Numbered from the stretch's first letter, positions 11,991 to 25,979 are shown. The stretch: 64,000 bases of DNA from Acanthacorydalis orientalis (GCA_034766995.1 CM068314.1:23148284-23212283); one strand, 5' to 3'. The notes: generated from the letters alone by a model not told the origin. Made by a program: numbers and translations.

Positions 11991-14718
11991 ACAATAAAAA
12001 TGTTATAATTATTATGAACGTGCAATAATTTAGGATTGACAAGCGATTCATTTTTTGTTCACATAAAAATATTTCTTAAACACCTAAGTAGAAAATAATG
12101 TAAAATATTACTCTAGTTTTATAAAATTTTGTGGCTTAATTAACTTCGACTACGTAATTATTATCGTGAATTCAAAATTATAGTTTATCATAAATATAAT
12201 TATAACTTAAGTAACGTTTTTAATGGGACATTAAAAGGTTTTTGATGACGATACGTTCGACCTTGTATTTTTTTATTTCGTTTATATAATAAAATTAATA
12301 AAAGTGTATTTCATAAAGGAGACAATGTATGCATTAATGATTTTTATTACAATAAGATAAAAAATATAACTATGTATCAAAAATTAAATATTAAAGTGAA
12401 AAAAGACATAAAGATATAATATATGTAACAGCAACTAATTTATAACGTTTTAGTTTATAATACAGCTTACGAGTACAAGTCTGCAAGTGTATTATTGTTT
12501 TCAAAAATGTTTTCTTAATCATGAAGTTACCTAATGAACTGTGTAGTATGGAGAATATTTTAATAAATATAGGTGCGACTTATGAATATTAGTTTATAAT
12601 TTTTCTATACAAAAATCTTATTTGTTTTCGAATAAGTCTTTAAATAATTCAATTATAAAAACAACTTATTTACGATATTGAAAATAAATCCGATTTATTT
12701 GAATCTTGTTATACAATACACAAAAAGTAATTGTTTATATTCCATTAAAATGTTATTATTAATAGTACGTAATTAATATTATATAATAAAGTTTATATAT
12801 GATATACCACTGTTTTATAGTAATTACTATAGAAGAAAATTATCAGTAGAACAATTTGAAATTAATGTGCATAGAAAAGGGTAAATTATTAATCATTGAA
12901 TTAACTGATTAATTATATTAGCTATTATTTAGTTCCAAACCATGTAAATATATCAGATACAATATGATTTTCAAGAGAATCTCAAGTAATAAATACACTT
13001 TTTATTATTTCACGTAACACACTCATATTTTTCTCAACTGTATTGCCACAGTACAGAGAATCTCATTAAATTTATAATTAAAGACAAAAATTATGTGTTT
13101 ACGGATATGTTTGATAAGCTATTCAAGATTGAGTCACGCAATGTACACTTGATGACAGTACTTATTTTTATAAAAGTTAATTATAACAATTTTAAAAATT
13201 TTTTAGTGTCGAGGAAAAAATTAAATCCATAAAATATGTTTACTTTAATTGCACTGAGTTATATTGATTTATTGAGGTATAAACATAACCTTTTTAACTG
13301 AGATATTTTTAAAAACATATTTTTATATAACCATACTTTATTATTGCTCTTATTTAAAATTATGATACTTTATTTATTAATTTATTAGAGATGTATCTTT
13401 TTGATAGTTTCTTTTTGTTTTTTAGTCACTTATTAACTAGTCTTTTTCCATCATGTTTGTATGATTGTTCAAATGCATTTAATACGAAGATAAAGCATTT
13501 TAATAGTATATGACCTACTTTTACATTAGTGATCTTGAGCTCATTGTAAAAATTTTGAATGTTTTTTAGAAGTGAGATTTTTACAGAGCATAAAATTTTT
13601 AATTCAGGTCGAACAATTTTAATCAATTACTGTAAACTAGAGTAAAATCTCATTAGTTGAAAGAAAAGAATAATCTAAGACAAAATATATTATAATAAAA
13701 TAATATAAAAAATATTTATCTTTACTTTTTTTTAATGAGTTATCGGTCTGTATTACTTCATTATTTAATTCGTTCTATGATTTTATTATTTTCCTGGTTT
13801 TGAATTAAAAATTACAAAATTAATTATTTTTTGTCTTCTGCCGATCTTAGAAGTTACGTATCAGTACATTTTCCCTACTACCGGTTTCTACCTACTTTTA
13901 ACAACTTTAAATAATTAAACACATTTTAAATTGAGTTCACAATTCACCGGAAGAGAACACATGAATACCTTTTAATCTTCAGGATTTGTAAAAAATAAAC
14001 ATTAGTAATTTGTATACAGGGAAAAACATAATTAATAGTATTTTTTTAAACAATGGTCACACTACTTTAAATATATATAATTTCGTTTATTAAAATAAGT
14101 TTATTAAATGGTTGCAAATATATGGTTTTTATACTTTGCTACGTGTCATTATTCTTGATTTTTGATTTAAAAATTAATTTTATTTATATCATAGATTACA
14201 GAACTTGATAATATATTCAAGTCATTTCGATACGAAATCTATATAAAATCAATATATTTTCATTGTTGACAATTGTAATTTTGATACTTCTGCTAATATA
14301 CTTATATCTTCTTCATCCCTTAGTCAATCATTTCTGTTATCCATTAGTTGTTTTATTTTCCTAGAATATGCTTAGTCGATTTCCGTTTAGAATTTTTCAT
14401 TTCTTTTATTGTATTAAAACTGTTTGTTTTTTCGAATTATTTTGTCATTCAATATATTTTATTATAAGGTATTTCAGTTTTCTTGAATTTCGTATGTTCA
14501 ACACGCTAGTGCTGTATTATTCAATCAGCCAGTCAAATTAATTAGAACTAAAAAGCAGTCAATAATCGTATCTAAAATATAAAATGAGGTAAAGGAATTG
14601 ACCTTTCATAAATTTTTGGTTTACGGTTTACAGTTATTACATATAGAGTTATTATTAAAAGTTGTATTACATGACTATAAAAAAATGAGAATTGTGTGTG
14701 GAAAACCGTATTTTTTTG

Positions 14719-14722
<4 letters not shown>

Positions 14723-14768
<46 letters not shown>
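14723..14768. repeat. (TA)n microsatellite
   Basis: About 46 bp of pure TA. Confidence 0.95.
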
Positions 14769-14770
<2 letters not shown>

Positions 14771-15083
14771 CGATGTAACTGCCATCTATGCGATAATAGA
14801 AACAACCATTATATATAACTTTATTTCTTGTATTATTTTATATTGTAGTTATATGGATTTCTAAGATTCAAACCAGAACATTTCCCCATTAGTTTCTGTA
14901 TTAAGTATAGATGGAATTGTGTACATAAAAATCTACTCTTACGTTGTGAATACATCTCATACATTATATTTATTTTATAATTGAATTTGTGTAGAACTAA
15001 TCGTAGCATTTAAAACATTGTAATTTAAATTTTTGGCATTAAACCGTTCCTGAGTATGTTTTTAATTAAAAATTTAAAGTAAT

Positions 15084-15085
<2 letters not shown>

Positions 15086-15119
<34 letters not shown>
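15086..15119. repeat. (TA)n microsatellite abutting a mariner fragment
   Basis: The mariner fragment at 15120-15515 stops abruptly against this tract, so the 3' part of that element was lost at the microsatellite. Confidence 0.95.
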
Positions 15120-15122
<3 letters not shown>

Positions 15123-15417
15123 TTAGCTGTTTTATGTGGTCTAAAATTGCTGGGCGACTAACGCCTAACTTTTGTGTAAGATCTCGAATTGTTGTGCGTG
15201 GTCTGATTCAACTAACGTCTTCAGTGAACTCATGAAGGTTGTGGACGTCCTTCATTTTCAAGGCTCCCGTCCCCATTACGAAATTTTTGGAACCACAATT
15301 ACACCATACGTTCCTTAACAGTACCCACACCCAAAGCATCATTTAGTTTACGAGCAATTTCTGCTGTCCTACAATCCTTTTGAACTCACGCATAAAATTG
15401 ATATTTGCTTTTTCCAT
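15120..15417 (-). pseudogene. Mariner family 2 transposase, N-terminal fragment
   Basis: The ATG at 15417 opens MEKANINFMREFKR, which resembles the N-terminus of mariner transposases. An in-frame stop and frameshifts follow. The second helix-turn-helix is readable near the left end as TIRDLTQKLGVSRPAILDHI, typical of the DNA-binding half. The fragment stops within that domain, so the DD34D catalytic domain is absent. Confidence 0.8.
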
Positions 15418-15515
15418 TTTTAAATAACCCAATTTGAAGCATAATTAATAATAAAACCAAAGTCGATGTTAGAATTCAGAAAATAAAAATCGAAATTATC
15501 TTCCTACCAACTTTA
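15120..15515 (-). mobile_element. Mariner family 2, 5'-end fragment
   Basis: On the minus strand the element starts after a TA at about 15516-15517 with the terminal repeat GTTGGTAGGAAGATAATTTC, close to the ends of the copies at 26373-26926 and 33696. About 100 bp of leader follow, then the transposase start. The 3' side is cut where the sequence meets (TA)n, so there is no second terminal repeat. It cannot move on its own. Confidence 0.85.
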
Positions 15516-17474
15516 TAGAATGAAAGCAAGTTCTTAGAAAAGCTTCATCCATGATAAACTAAAATATTAAAGGTTTTTTCTGTATAAGATGTAATTTTTA
15601 TATTAAAAGGTAATGTATAGTATAGAGTCAGATATGAATATAATACAGTACAATATTTTTCTTCTTTAGATAAATATAACATGGACATATATTTTTATTT
15701 TTATGCATATTTATGATTAGGAAACATTTCCATATACTATTTAATAAATATTAATAGTTATAAAATAACTTTTAAAAGTTATAAAATAACAAATTATAAC
15801 GAAATGAATTTTATTTTTTTAATAATTTTTCGAAATCATTTCAAATGGATATTACTTTTAGATATTTTGTTTTTCAACCATATTCGAATGGTTTCAAAAT
15901 CAGACTACTTAAAGGTAGAAATGAATTAATTGAAACTCAAAGAATAGTAAAAATACACTAAAAGGTTACAAATAAATAAAATAAGAATTATAATACTAAA
16001 TATTACATTAATAATTTGTTCAATAATGTTGTCAAGTCCGTTATAAATATTGCCATATTTTTGAAAATTTGCGAATTGTTTTAAAAGTTGGGACTTTGAT
16101 AGATGTAGTTATTAATTTTATATTTCATTTGTCAACAAAAAATAAATCTATTAAAGTATTTAATATTTTCTATGATTTTAAACGATTAAATAAAAATAGA
16201 CATAATTATCCGAAGGAAAAATATAATTATTAAAACACATAGTATAATGAAATTTTTATTAAGGAATATTTATTACTTATTACTTTAAACATATGGAATT
16301 TTCAAAGTGTATGTTTTTTTATAACAAATATTCCGTGAATTCAGAATAATTTATCAGTGTCCAGTTTCATTGCCACATTTTAGAAAATAAACAATTTTCA
16401 GTAAATAGTAGACCTAGCTATGTGTAAAATAATTGTTTAAATATTTGAATATCACTCAATTAATTCTGATAATAATTATTTAATGTAATGGTGTTAATAA
16501 TACAGTAAATATTTGTATAAAAATTTGCTGATTTTGTATATCAAATAATGAGGGAAAATAACAGTCAATTGAAATTTATTTTATAAGTATGGATTTTCTA
16601 GGCCGTTGAATGTTGATTACTACTAATAAAAAAAATTCAATATTTGTTCAAAGACAAGTTATTATCGTATTCTCCTGGTACTTTTTATAATCTCTCTTTA
16701 AATAAAATATTTATAATTTAAATATAAACTTTCTCATTTGAATATATCCATAACAAAAAATGCGAAAATTATTAATTTGAAAATGAACTTTTTTTGGAAT
16801 ATACACACATGTGCATTTATAAAATTATATCGTTTAAATTATTAACCACAATATTCAATAATATATTTGACACAATTTGAATTTATCGCGTGAAATAAAA
16901 GAAAAATAGAATATAAATATAAAACATCTATTAATGCATTAACACCGTTTCAATAATTATCAGATATGATCAAAAGCGCTTGAAATTATATTAACATTAA
17001 ACTACATCTTTTGTACATCAATTAAGACTTAAAAATATCCATTTTATTAATTTTCAGCATAAAAGAGCGTACGTAAGCTCTTGTTATCGAAGTTCCGTAA
17101 AATTAAATTTAATCACTGTAACGATGTTGGTAAAATCCATTACTAGGTAAAAAGCTGTTACGCGAAAGTAAAAAATCAAAATTTAGACATAAATCATCCA
17201 TCTTTGTGCCACCAACATAAATGGAAAACACCTGCAGACAATATTGTGCCGGTATCTATTTAAAGTACATTATAATGACAAACTAGGTTCATAAATATTT
17301 AATGATTGTGATTTTAATCGCGAAACGCAACGGATTCATCTAAGAGATTACAGATCGATTAATAGATTAAAGGGGACCTGTTATATCAGACGTTTTCAAG
17401 AACGAATTATTGATATTTTGCACGCAACAGCAATGTGCCAAGTACTGAAACTGTTTTCATGAAATATTTAACAG

Positions 17475-17477
<3 letters not shown>

Positions 17478-17525
<48 letters not shown>

Positions 17526-17530
17526 ATATT
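17478..17530. repeat. (TA)n microsatellite with TATG tail
   Basis: TA repeats ending in TGTA variants. Further TATG-rich sequence continues to about 17570. Confidence 0.9.
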
Positions 17531-17990
17531 ATAGTATGTATGAATTATGTATGTATATGTGTATACAATTGTGTGTATGAAACAAATTTCATTAACAATA
17601 ACATTAAAAATATGTTTGCAAATTGTTGTACATTTTCAAGATGAAATGAAAATATGAAATTGAAAAAATAATACTTCCGTGTATAGAGGCACGTGCTTGA
17701 AGGAGTGAAGTACAATAAGACGAGTATATTTTTTCGTTATTAGCATCATTAACACGGATTTTTTTCATATAATACCCCTTTTTTTAAGAACAATGCTCAA
17801 GAGTGTGTATTATTCTCTTATTGTTGTTATTCTCTTTACTTGTTTTTTTCCTGCAATTGTATTTTTAATCTGCTTTTTATTTGCTGATAACAATGGGCAA
17901 TTATAAAGCTAAAGAAAGTACACAGATGCCAGCTGATACTGTAAATTGCACGTGTTAAAAATACAATTTGCAAAAATGAATAGAAACGTG

Positions 17991-18036
<46 letters not shown>

Positions 18037-18048
18037 TGTATATATATT
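17991..18048. repeat. (TA)n microsatellite, interrupted
   Basis: TA repeats with two evenly placed TG interruptions. Confidence 0.95.
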
Positions 18049-19212
18049 AAATTTTTATTAATTTTATAAATTTAATTTTTGTTTTTCAACATAATTTATT
18101 TTTTTCTTTAATGTATGGACAAGTTAATAATGCACAGAAAAATAATAAAAACCAAAATGTTGACAATAAAATTAATCGAATTAAAATGAAAAGTTTATTC
18201 AATGACATTCATTATAAATTTTAATAGATGCTCTTCTTTAAATGCAATATTGTTCTTGAAATAATCTTGCGAAATAAATATTTTAGTGAAAATAATGTCT
18301 GATAAAGCAGCTTTTCAAACATGTTTATTTATGTATGAGAATATAAGTAAAATGTATTTCTCTTTTGCAGAGTATCTCATAAATAATATATTCAAATTTG
18401 ATTTTTCATTTAATGTAAATATTTGATTTTCAGCGACTTCATTAATAAACTATATAAATATAATACATGCACTGAAGGCAACTGTAATTGTATTTTTATA
18501 TTGTTTTATTTTAATATGTTAAAATAATAATAATATAGACAATTTTATATTTGTGGATGCGTAAAATTGTTATTTTCTATTTATTTTAAAAATGTGTGAG
18601 CTACTACCAAACAAATTCTTAGAGAAAATCAATTTTTTTTACATATCCGTGAAATGAATTTTTTGTAAGGTGAGTTTTATCTGAAAATATAAATAGATTA
18701 AAGTCTATGAGAACATTTATATGCTATAGCCTTGTATTTGTCATATCCATAGTCGCCATAACCGTAATTCGAATGTACAATTTAAAAATATATTTAATAC
18801 CTTACAATTTTTTTTGAATAACGTGTTTACAAAATTAGTAATTGTATTTTACACTAATTAACAAATTTATATTATACAACTTTTGCTGTTGATAAATTTT
18901 CATAAAGTAATATTTAAATTCTTGCCTCGTACTGAATTTATTTCGTAAGCTAATTTTATGTTAATCTTAATTGAGAATACTATCATCACAAGATTATTCA
19001 TACTAACCAAAACATATATTTTTTAACTTAAGACTTTTGTGTACTATAATTACGTTGGCAGTACATTTAATTGTGGACATTTTCCCAAGTGAAAAGCAAC
19101 AAGTTTGAAATGAGACTGAAACTCAAGAACGAACATTGCATTTAAATAAACATACGCTTACGATTTAATTGTTGTTAAGTTTGTATTTTTTTTAAAGTTG
19201 TTTATATGAAAT

Positions 19213-19238
19213 TTATATATATATATATATATATATAT
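19213..19238. repeat. Short (TA)n tract
   Basis: About 26 bp of TA. Confidence 0.9.
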
Positions 19239-21918
19239 TTATAAATAAATATGGTTTTTAATAATAGTTTGAGATAGCTACTAATTTTCTTTTACAAATA
19301 ATTAATACAGCAAACACCATACGTCTTTCTTTTTAAAATTAATATTTATTTTTATCACCATACAAAAATAATGATCAATAAATATTTGTTTAGTTTGAGG
19401 TATTAATTCATGTATGAAAATATATGATTTTTATTTCAAAAAAATAGAGTTACTGTGGAAACTCTCTAATTACATACAGTATTGTTCTTTGAATTAAGTT
19501 TCAAGTAATTAAAAAAATATTTGATGAGAAGAAATGTGAAGTGTATTCTAAATAAGTGGTATATTTCAATAAAGAATATAACAATAAAAAATAATAAATA
19601 TTCTAAATAAATAAAGATGTTATAAGTTTAAATGAAATTGTAAAATTTAACAGAATCAGAGGGTGTAACAAGCACTTGAAAAATCTCAGAAACGTAACGG
19701 TTCAGCTTTCAAGTAATACTTCATAATAAAATATGTATTCCTGCAGATGAAACTTCATGTTTGTGTTTCATATATTGTGTATATGTATGCTGTGATGTTG
19801 CATACGATATGTGTTTCCCAGACTATATTGATAAATAATATTAGATATAGAGTGGAGTAACACTTTTCAATAAATCATTTATCTAATAACGGTTTTGATG
19901 TATTTTAAATTAAATTGCTAAAATAATTTTCCCTGTTTAAAAGTGATTTTAATAGTTCAATAATACGTTTTCGTTTCATAAAACAGAAATATATTTTTTA
20001 GTGAATATAAAAATTCCACTTTGTTTTAATTAATTTCTAAGCAAATTTATTTAATCATTGAAGACAATAATTAATTTTCACAATACGTTTTTGTATTACG
20101 TATATAAAATTGTATTGTAATACAAAACAATTTTCAAATAAATTTTAAATATGAATTCTTATTTTTTTCCATTTTAAATTCATTTGTTTTATTTAAACAA
20201 AATTTTCAAAGCGGTTGCAATGACTGATAAAAATATTTTATAAATAATTATAACCGCTTTACAAAATAATTTTAAAAGGATAATTGTTAACATAATCTTT
20301 TATATTCAAAATTAAAATTTATTAGTACAATGTTTAATTAATCAAACTGTTATAAAATGAGCTCAAACTTACTTTTGGATTCTAATTATTCAATAAGAAA
20401 TATTTTCAAATATTTTTCTTAATAAATAATTTCAATAACATGATTACATTTATGAATTCCAATGTGTAAATTTCACTTTTAGATACTTTCTTAATTAAGA
20501 AATAAATTCTAGTTGATTTTATATAAATTTAGATTTTGATGAAATTTAAAGGAACAATTTTGAAATTTCGTTATAAAAAAGAGACAATTTTGTGTGATAA
20601 ATTAATGGATGTTGATTTGAATGATGTACGTAATAGAATAAAGTATTGTGTACAACATAGTATGATAATAAAATCGATTCATATTAATAAAAAAAAAAAC
20701 AAAGAATTAAATATACTATCTATAAAAACGTCTACCGACATTAATTTTTCTCTATAATTAGTGTAAACAGTATATTCGAACGTATTTTATGTGTCTGATG
20801 AATGGAATTATTTTCAATTGACAGAGATAAATTGAATATTTTGTTGAAAATGTCAAATTAGTCTTCTCGTTTTATATGCTGATCGCACCTGCGACACGTT
20901 AAAAAGCAAACACACTGCTACTTTCATATTTGTCTTCATGTTTTCACATTTCGATCTTTTATTTATATTTCCTCTATTAAAATATTTTATTCGAGTTGAA
21001 AATCATTAAAATATTCATTATGCATTATACTTTGAATACTTTTTAATAATTTAACAAGTTCGATAACATTAATAATTGTAATTATGACCTTATTTATTCC
21101 ACTTATTGTTCTCTGATAATATTTTCGTTGTAAACATGACTTTAAATGTAGAATAGCTTCGTTACAGTTGAAATAGCGTGTTGAATTGATAAGCTTCGTT
21201 AAAGTGTTTACGTATTCGTCATTGATAACGTAACTATTTGTAACATAAGTTCAGTTTTATCAATATATGTATAATACATAATTATAAATAATCAGTTCAA
21301 TAAATCTGTTATATAACAAGCCAACGACTTTAGTGACAAGTTCATTATAATAACGAAAGTTTTAATGGTGTATATTTAAGATATAAATGTATAATAGTCG
21401 AAAAATTCAAATTTGTTATTGACGCGACTTAAAATATAGCACTTTGATTTAAAATAAATTTTTCTTGTTATAAAAATGTCAGGTAAGAGTATAATATCAA
21501 ATATATTGAAAGTGGTTTTCAAATTATGAAGAATATGATTGATATAATAATTATTGAAATCAGTTTTTATGTTAATATTAATAAATAAAATATGGTCTAA
21601 TAGCAATTTCAGTAGATAGACAAATTGTCATTTGAATGAAAATAATTTTTAATGATCAAATAATTTACATTTGATTTGTACTCATAAATTACAAAATATA
21701 TTATATTGAAACGATTAAATATACATCCTTTCTTTTCGACCTAATCTCGTTGAGTCTCATGTTTTTATTAAGATATCGGTTTTTTGGTAGTTTGATGATA
21801 ATTAATATATTAGAGTATCTAACTTAAAATGTCTGAAAATAGCTTAAAGACCAAAATTAACAGTGATCTAAGGAGACTTATTCAAAGGAGGCAATAAATC
21901 AACACTGAGTAGTAATTA

Positions 21919-22635
21919 CGTGGGTCGTTTGATAAGTTTGGTAAATTTCTATGATATGGCGCCACCATTCATTTGGTAATGACACTGCCATCAAGTGTCA
22001 CTTTTAAAACTGGCATAGGGAAAATTTCAGCCAGAAGTGAGGCATTGTTCACGTTCTACAGATGTTTGAAGCGAGCATTGTAGCAGTTGTTGCAAAAATG
22101 AAAAAAAATGAGCAGGCTTTTTGCGTCGATTCGTCACATTAGATAAAACATGGATCCACCACTACACACCTGATCCGAAGCAGCAGAGAAAGCAATGGAC
22201 AACGGCTGGTGAAAGTACACTGAAGAAAGTGAAGGCCCTTTTGTCGAATGGAAAGGTGATGGCCACTGTTTTTGAAAGAAAAACCAAGATTAGCGCACAA
22301 AAAATTACTCTTTCACCATGACAAAGCACCGTTCCAAAAATCGATTGTCGCAATGGCAAAATTGCACCAGTTAGAATTCTAATTGATTCCTCGTCCACCT
22401 TATTCTCCGGAAATGGGACCCTTCGACTTTTTCTTTTTCCTAAACTTGAAAATTTGGCTCGGTGGCAAGAAATTCTTATCGAATGAGGATGTCATCGCCT
22501 CCGTTAATGTGTATTTTGCAGACTCGCTGGACCAAGTGCATAGTCCTCAATGAAGACAATGTTGAGAAATAAAATCGTTTTTTTTCCAAAAAACGATGTG
22601 TAACTTGCTTTTTTACCATAATTATCAAAGATCCA
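21919..22635 (+). mobile_element. Mariner family 3, copy A (internally deleted)
   Basis: The left terminal repeat reads CGTGGGTCGTTTGATAAG after a TA at 21917-21918. The right end, reverse-complemented, reads TGTGGATCTTTGATAATTAT. The termini and leader match copies B (35625-36450) and C (47132-48194). At about 717 bp it is a little over half the size of a complete mariner. It lacks the DNA-binding domain coding region and a short C-terminal segment, both also missing in copy B, plus a further internal segment missing only here. Confidence 0.88.
22098..22572 (+). pseudogene. Mariner family 3 transposase remnant (copy A)
   Basis: Catalytic-domain remnants of a DD34D transposase. The first acidic site is in RFVTLDKTWIHHYTPDPK (about 22122-22175), where the usual DE pair reads DK. 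KVMATVF follows, then a private deletion. Next comes LFHHDKAP with the second aspartate, and in another frame YSPEMGPFDFFLF, where the third aspartate position reads Glu-Met rather than Asp-Leu. FPKLKIWLGGKKFLSNEDV follows. The helix-turn-helix half is missing because the start codon region is joined almost directly to the catalytic domain. It cannot encode transposase. Confidence 0.85.
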
Positions 22636-23352
22636 CAAATAAATTTCAAAATATGTTGTAAATGAATATTATTAAGCAGGATTAAAAGTAAACAATGTGG
22701 AAGTTATAATGAAATGGAAAGATAAGTGAAATGCATTAATTATTAGTACATATGCAGATATTGTAACGGAGAAATAGAATAATGTATTAGATTTTAATTG
22801 ACATCATTATGAATAAAAATTACCTTAAAGAATTTATATATAAGTCCAGTCAAACGATATCTTGCATAAAAGCTCCAACAACGTGAATCAAATGGTTTTA
22901 CTAATTATCTACAGATTTAATCATATGGTCTATCGCAACCAATGCACATATTTTATATTAAACCATTATGGAAAAGAAAATTAAAACAATAACATTTAAA
23001 AATGAAATCAGTCTTAAATTATTAGGAAGGGGAAATTATAAGAATCATGGGACAGGAGTAACAAAAAAACAGATGACAATCTCTGTGTGATATAAAAAAC
23101 TAAAACGTGAAAATGTATTCCAATATTTAATAACAAAAAAATAACAGACTTCATAAATGTATAAAGTTTAATTTGTACTTTCCTATTGATTTGTTTATTG
23201 TAAAATACACCGCAGGCTGTAATACGGCATGAATATAATTTTTCTTACAAACAGAAACTTAAGAAAAAATAATTTTATTCATTTTTTTAAAAACTTTATT
23301 ATAATAAAGGAAATTGTCCATAGTGTTTATGAAGCCATAATATTGAATAAGC

Positions 23353-23353
23353 A

Positions 23354-23416
<63 letters not shown>

Positions 23417-23517
23417 TATATATATACATAAATACATATATACATTCATGAATACATACATACATACAAACGTTATACATACATACATACATTCATTCTC
23501 TTTCTCTCTCTCTAACA
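23353..23517. repeat. Complex microsatellite (TA)/(TACA)/(TC)
   Basis: A long TA run grades into TACATA and CATA units and then a CT-rich stretch (TCTCTTTCTCTCTC). The open frames across it on both strands are low-complexity (YI)n, (YICM)n or (HTYI)n peptides, not genes. Confidence 0.95.
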
Positions 23518-23543
23518 CGTACACAAAAACACATAAAAAAAAA

Positions 23544-23568
23544 AATATATATATATATATATATTTAT
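23544..23568. repeat. Short (TA)n tract
   Basis: About 25 bp of AT following an A-rich run. Confidence 0.9.
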
Positions 23569-23855
23569 ACGAATATAGAAATTTTTCTGTTCAATTCGAA
23601 TGAAAAGAAATGAAGAAAGATTGACATTTGAAATAAATTTACAAGTGTTTTAATATAGGAATAATCGCATATTGGTCGTTAAAAGAATTTCTGACATCAG
23701 AAAAAATCTTACATTATAAATCTAGCCGAGAGAAAGGTAAATATAGGCTAGATGAAAAGGAGAATAGGAGATTAGAATTAAAAAATGGCGCAAAAGCAAT
23801 GCCTAATACTAATAAAAAAAAGAACGTTCATTTTTCGTTAATAAAAAAGAGCAAT

Positions 23856-23857
<2 letters not shown>

Positions 23858-23922
<65 letters not shown>
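23858..23922. repeat. Compound microsatellite (TA)/(CA)/(TA)
   Basis: A TA run, then about 25 bp of CA, then TA again, followed by a TGTGTGTG stretch at about 23932-23940. Confidence 0.95.
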
Positions 23923-24599
23923 GCGTGGGTATGTGTGTGTTTAGCATATAAAAGAGAATAAAATACAGAATAAAAAAGTATACTATTTAAAGATAGTACT
24001 TGTATAAAGAGTGTTATTTTAATAGTATGTGTCAAGCTTTTCTGTTATGTATTTTTAATTTTAACTTTGAAAACGTATTTTTTTAATTATAATTTTATTT
24101 ATATACGTCTGCTGGATTACACTGAATAACATTTTTTCATTTTAATGCATTATTTAATTGTAGATAAAACATAATATTATACAGTACAGCTTCTATTTGC
24201 GACCACGTAATTCATTTGGAAACATTCATTTTGCATCTAAAGTTCTGCATACTAATTATATTTGAATTTTATTTACAAACATATTTTTATTCGGATGTGT
24301 TCTTTTAGTTGGTTAAAAAAGTTTATAATATTTCATAATGCAAAATGTTTAATTTTTATACGTGAAACATTTTAGTAAATAAAAATTTCAGTTTATAATA
24401 TAAATTATTCATTATTCATATGCATTTTTTAATAGGTATTTGTAAGATTTGCCGATCTTATTTAGCTTTCACAACATTCGTTGATAATTGTTGTGAAGAA
24501 TATTGATGTAAAAGATCGATATAGTGCACAAAATCAATGGTAGTGAACGAAGTCAATTGACTAAGGGTATGGTTGTTATCATATTTATCCTATATTATC

Positions 24600-24715
24600 A
24601 TATATGATGATTGACGCCACAGATAAAGGGCCTCGCCAAAGCGGTAGCGTACCCGGCAACAGCCAGTCTTTAATATAGCAGCAACCAAACAACCCCGCCA
24701 TTTGTTCGTGCCCTT

Positions 24716-24718
<3 letters not shown>
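24600..24718. other. GC-rich block abutting (TA)n; possible repeat
   Basis: About 120 bp are sharply richer in G and C than the flanks. Within it, ATAAAGGGC (from about 24623) and GCCCTTTAT (ending about 24719) form a short inverted repeat around roughly 100 bp, with TATATA on the right. This would fit a tiny MITE or a fragment of a longer repeat. A minus-strand frame is open across it but runs straight into (YI)n. No protein family is recognised. Confidence 0.35.

Positions 24719-24760
<42 letters not shown>
24719..24760. repeat. (TA)n microsatellite
   Basis: About 42 bp of TA directly against the GC-rich block to its left. Confidence 0.95.
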
Positions 24761-24763
<3 letters not shown>

Positions 24764-25126
24764 TATCTGCATATTTTTATATATTAATAATCCTTTAGTT
24801 CACTTCAAATCACGTCTCGTTACTTAAACCCCAATTCCCTGACAATTGTAGATAGAATAGATAACCTTTGTTCAATTTTAGAAATTACTTGATTTCGGTA
24901 ATAGAACCTTTTTACATTTTTTTCAACAGTATGAAAATTTGTTACTATAAATGTAACAAATCTATACTTTATTATTGAAATATAGAATAAAATGATTATT
25001 AATTATAATAAATTATTTTGTTTCTCTATTCGATTCAGTAATTATATATCTTTTTATTGTTTCTACAAAGTCTCTGCTGTCTACAAGTTGAAAGAAAAGA
25101 TATTATACTCTTCTGTTTTTATCTTT

Positions 25127-25130
<4 letters not shown>

Positions 25131-25182
<52 letters not shown>
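25131..25182. repeat. (TA)n microsatellite
   Basis: About 52 bp of pure TA. Confidence 0.95.
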
Positions 25183-25189
<7 letters not shown>

Positions 25190-25774
25190 ATGCAGCATTA
25201 AAAAATAATTAATAAATATTTTCTTGTGCATTTATGTGAAAATTGTCAAAATTGAATTTAATACATTTTATTTCAAAAACTGCAGTGGATCTTTCAGCTG
25301 ACATTTTAAATTTGAGCAAACGAATGTAATTAGGCAACGATTTATTATAATAAAAACATATTGTGAGTATTTGTGAAATTATAATAATAATTAATATATT
25401 ATTATTAAACTATATTTACTATATATAAGAGTCTAAAAATAATTTTTTTCTCCAATTTTATTACTGTCAAATTTTTACTATTGAAGGTAAATTTATTTTT
25501 GTACAAATGTCGAAAAATATTGAACATAATCAATAATGCAGTTTCAAATGGTTTTTATTTTCTTGATTAGTGACTAATTGTATTACGAACGGATACAATA
25601 CTTTATTTAATAGCCAATTTAATAAATCTACAACACAACGTTTCGAAAAACGAATAAAAGCATGAAAGTTTACCAAAAAAAAATCGTTCGCCGACTTATT
25701 CATACGAGGCAAAAAGTGATTTCTATCTTTTAATTTATGGAAACGGGTAACTGAAAGCAGTAGATACTAAATAA

Positions 25775-25960
25775 TATTCTCTGGGGGGTCATTTCCAACT
25801 TCCGTTGAACACACTCCGGTTTCCTGTTCCCACCGCCACTGCGTTCCGGTGGCGATGGTGGTATGCACCGATGTGGTTCCGGGCATGTAAAACAGAGACG
25901 TGAATATATATCTCGTGTAAAATAGAGAGAGCCTTTTACAAATTTATACACACGGACCTA
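25775..25960. other. GC-rich block, possible interspersed repeat
   Basis: A sharply bounded CG-rich stretch containing CCGCCACTGCGTTCCGGTGG, in which CCACTGCGTTCCGGTGG has near-palindromic ends. The minus strand has an open frame with a proline/arginine-rich segment (about 73 codons), without recognised homology. The abrupt composition change in AT-rich DNA suggests an inserted repeat or an isolated regulatory or exonic island. I cannot decide which. Confidence 0.35.
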
Positions 25961-25979
25961 TCGAAAATTTCAAGTGTTG

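Larger units (their letters stand above)
7943..15119. other. AT-rich DNA with microsatellites; no supportable gene
   Basis: The first 80 bases are probably the 3' untranslated end of the mariner before it. The rest is AT-rich with long (TA)n tracts listed separately. A slightly GC-richer islet at about 10735-11080 has an open frame of about 65 codons from an ATG at 10879, but no homology I recognise and no clear splice signals, so I do not call a gene there. Confidence 0.6.
15516..21918. other. AT-rich DNA without a recognisable gene
   Basis: No exon or RNA gene is supportable. A less AT-rich patch lies at about 17030-17450. An AT-rich open frame at 20539-20757 (about 72 codons, lysine- and isoleucine-rich) looks like a chance frame. 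Microsatellites are listed separately. Confidence 0.6.

Noticed and set aside
20539..20757. 72-codon open frame on the plus strand
   Set aside because: Lys/Ile/Asn-rich composition matches background base content, with no domain, promoter or splice signals.
23229..23603. Open frame of 124 codons rich in Tyr, Ile and His
   Set aside because: Most of it is translation of (TA)n and (TACA)n repeats. The opposite strand gives similar low-complexity frames. The same applies to the (YI)n frames near 14700, 17480, 25130, 28280, 45740, 60430 and 61580.
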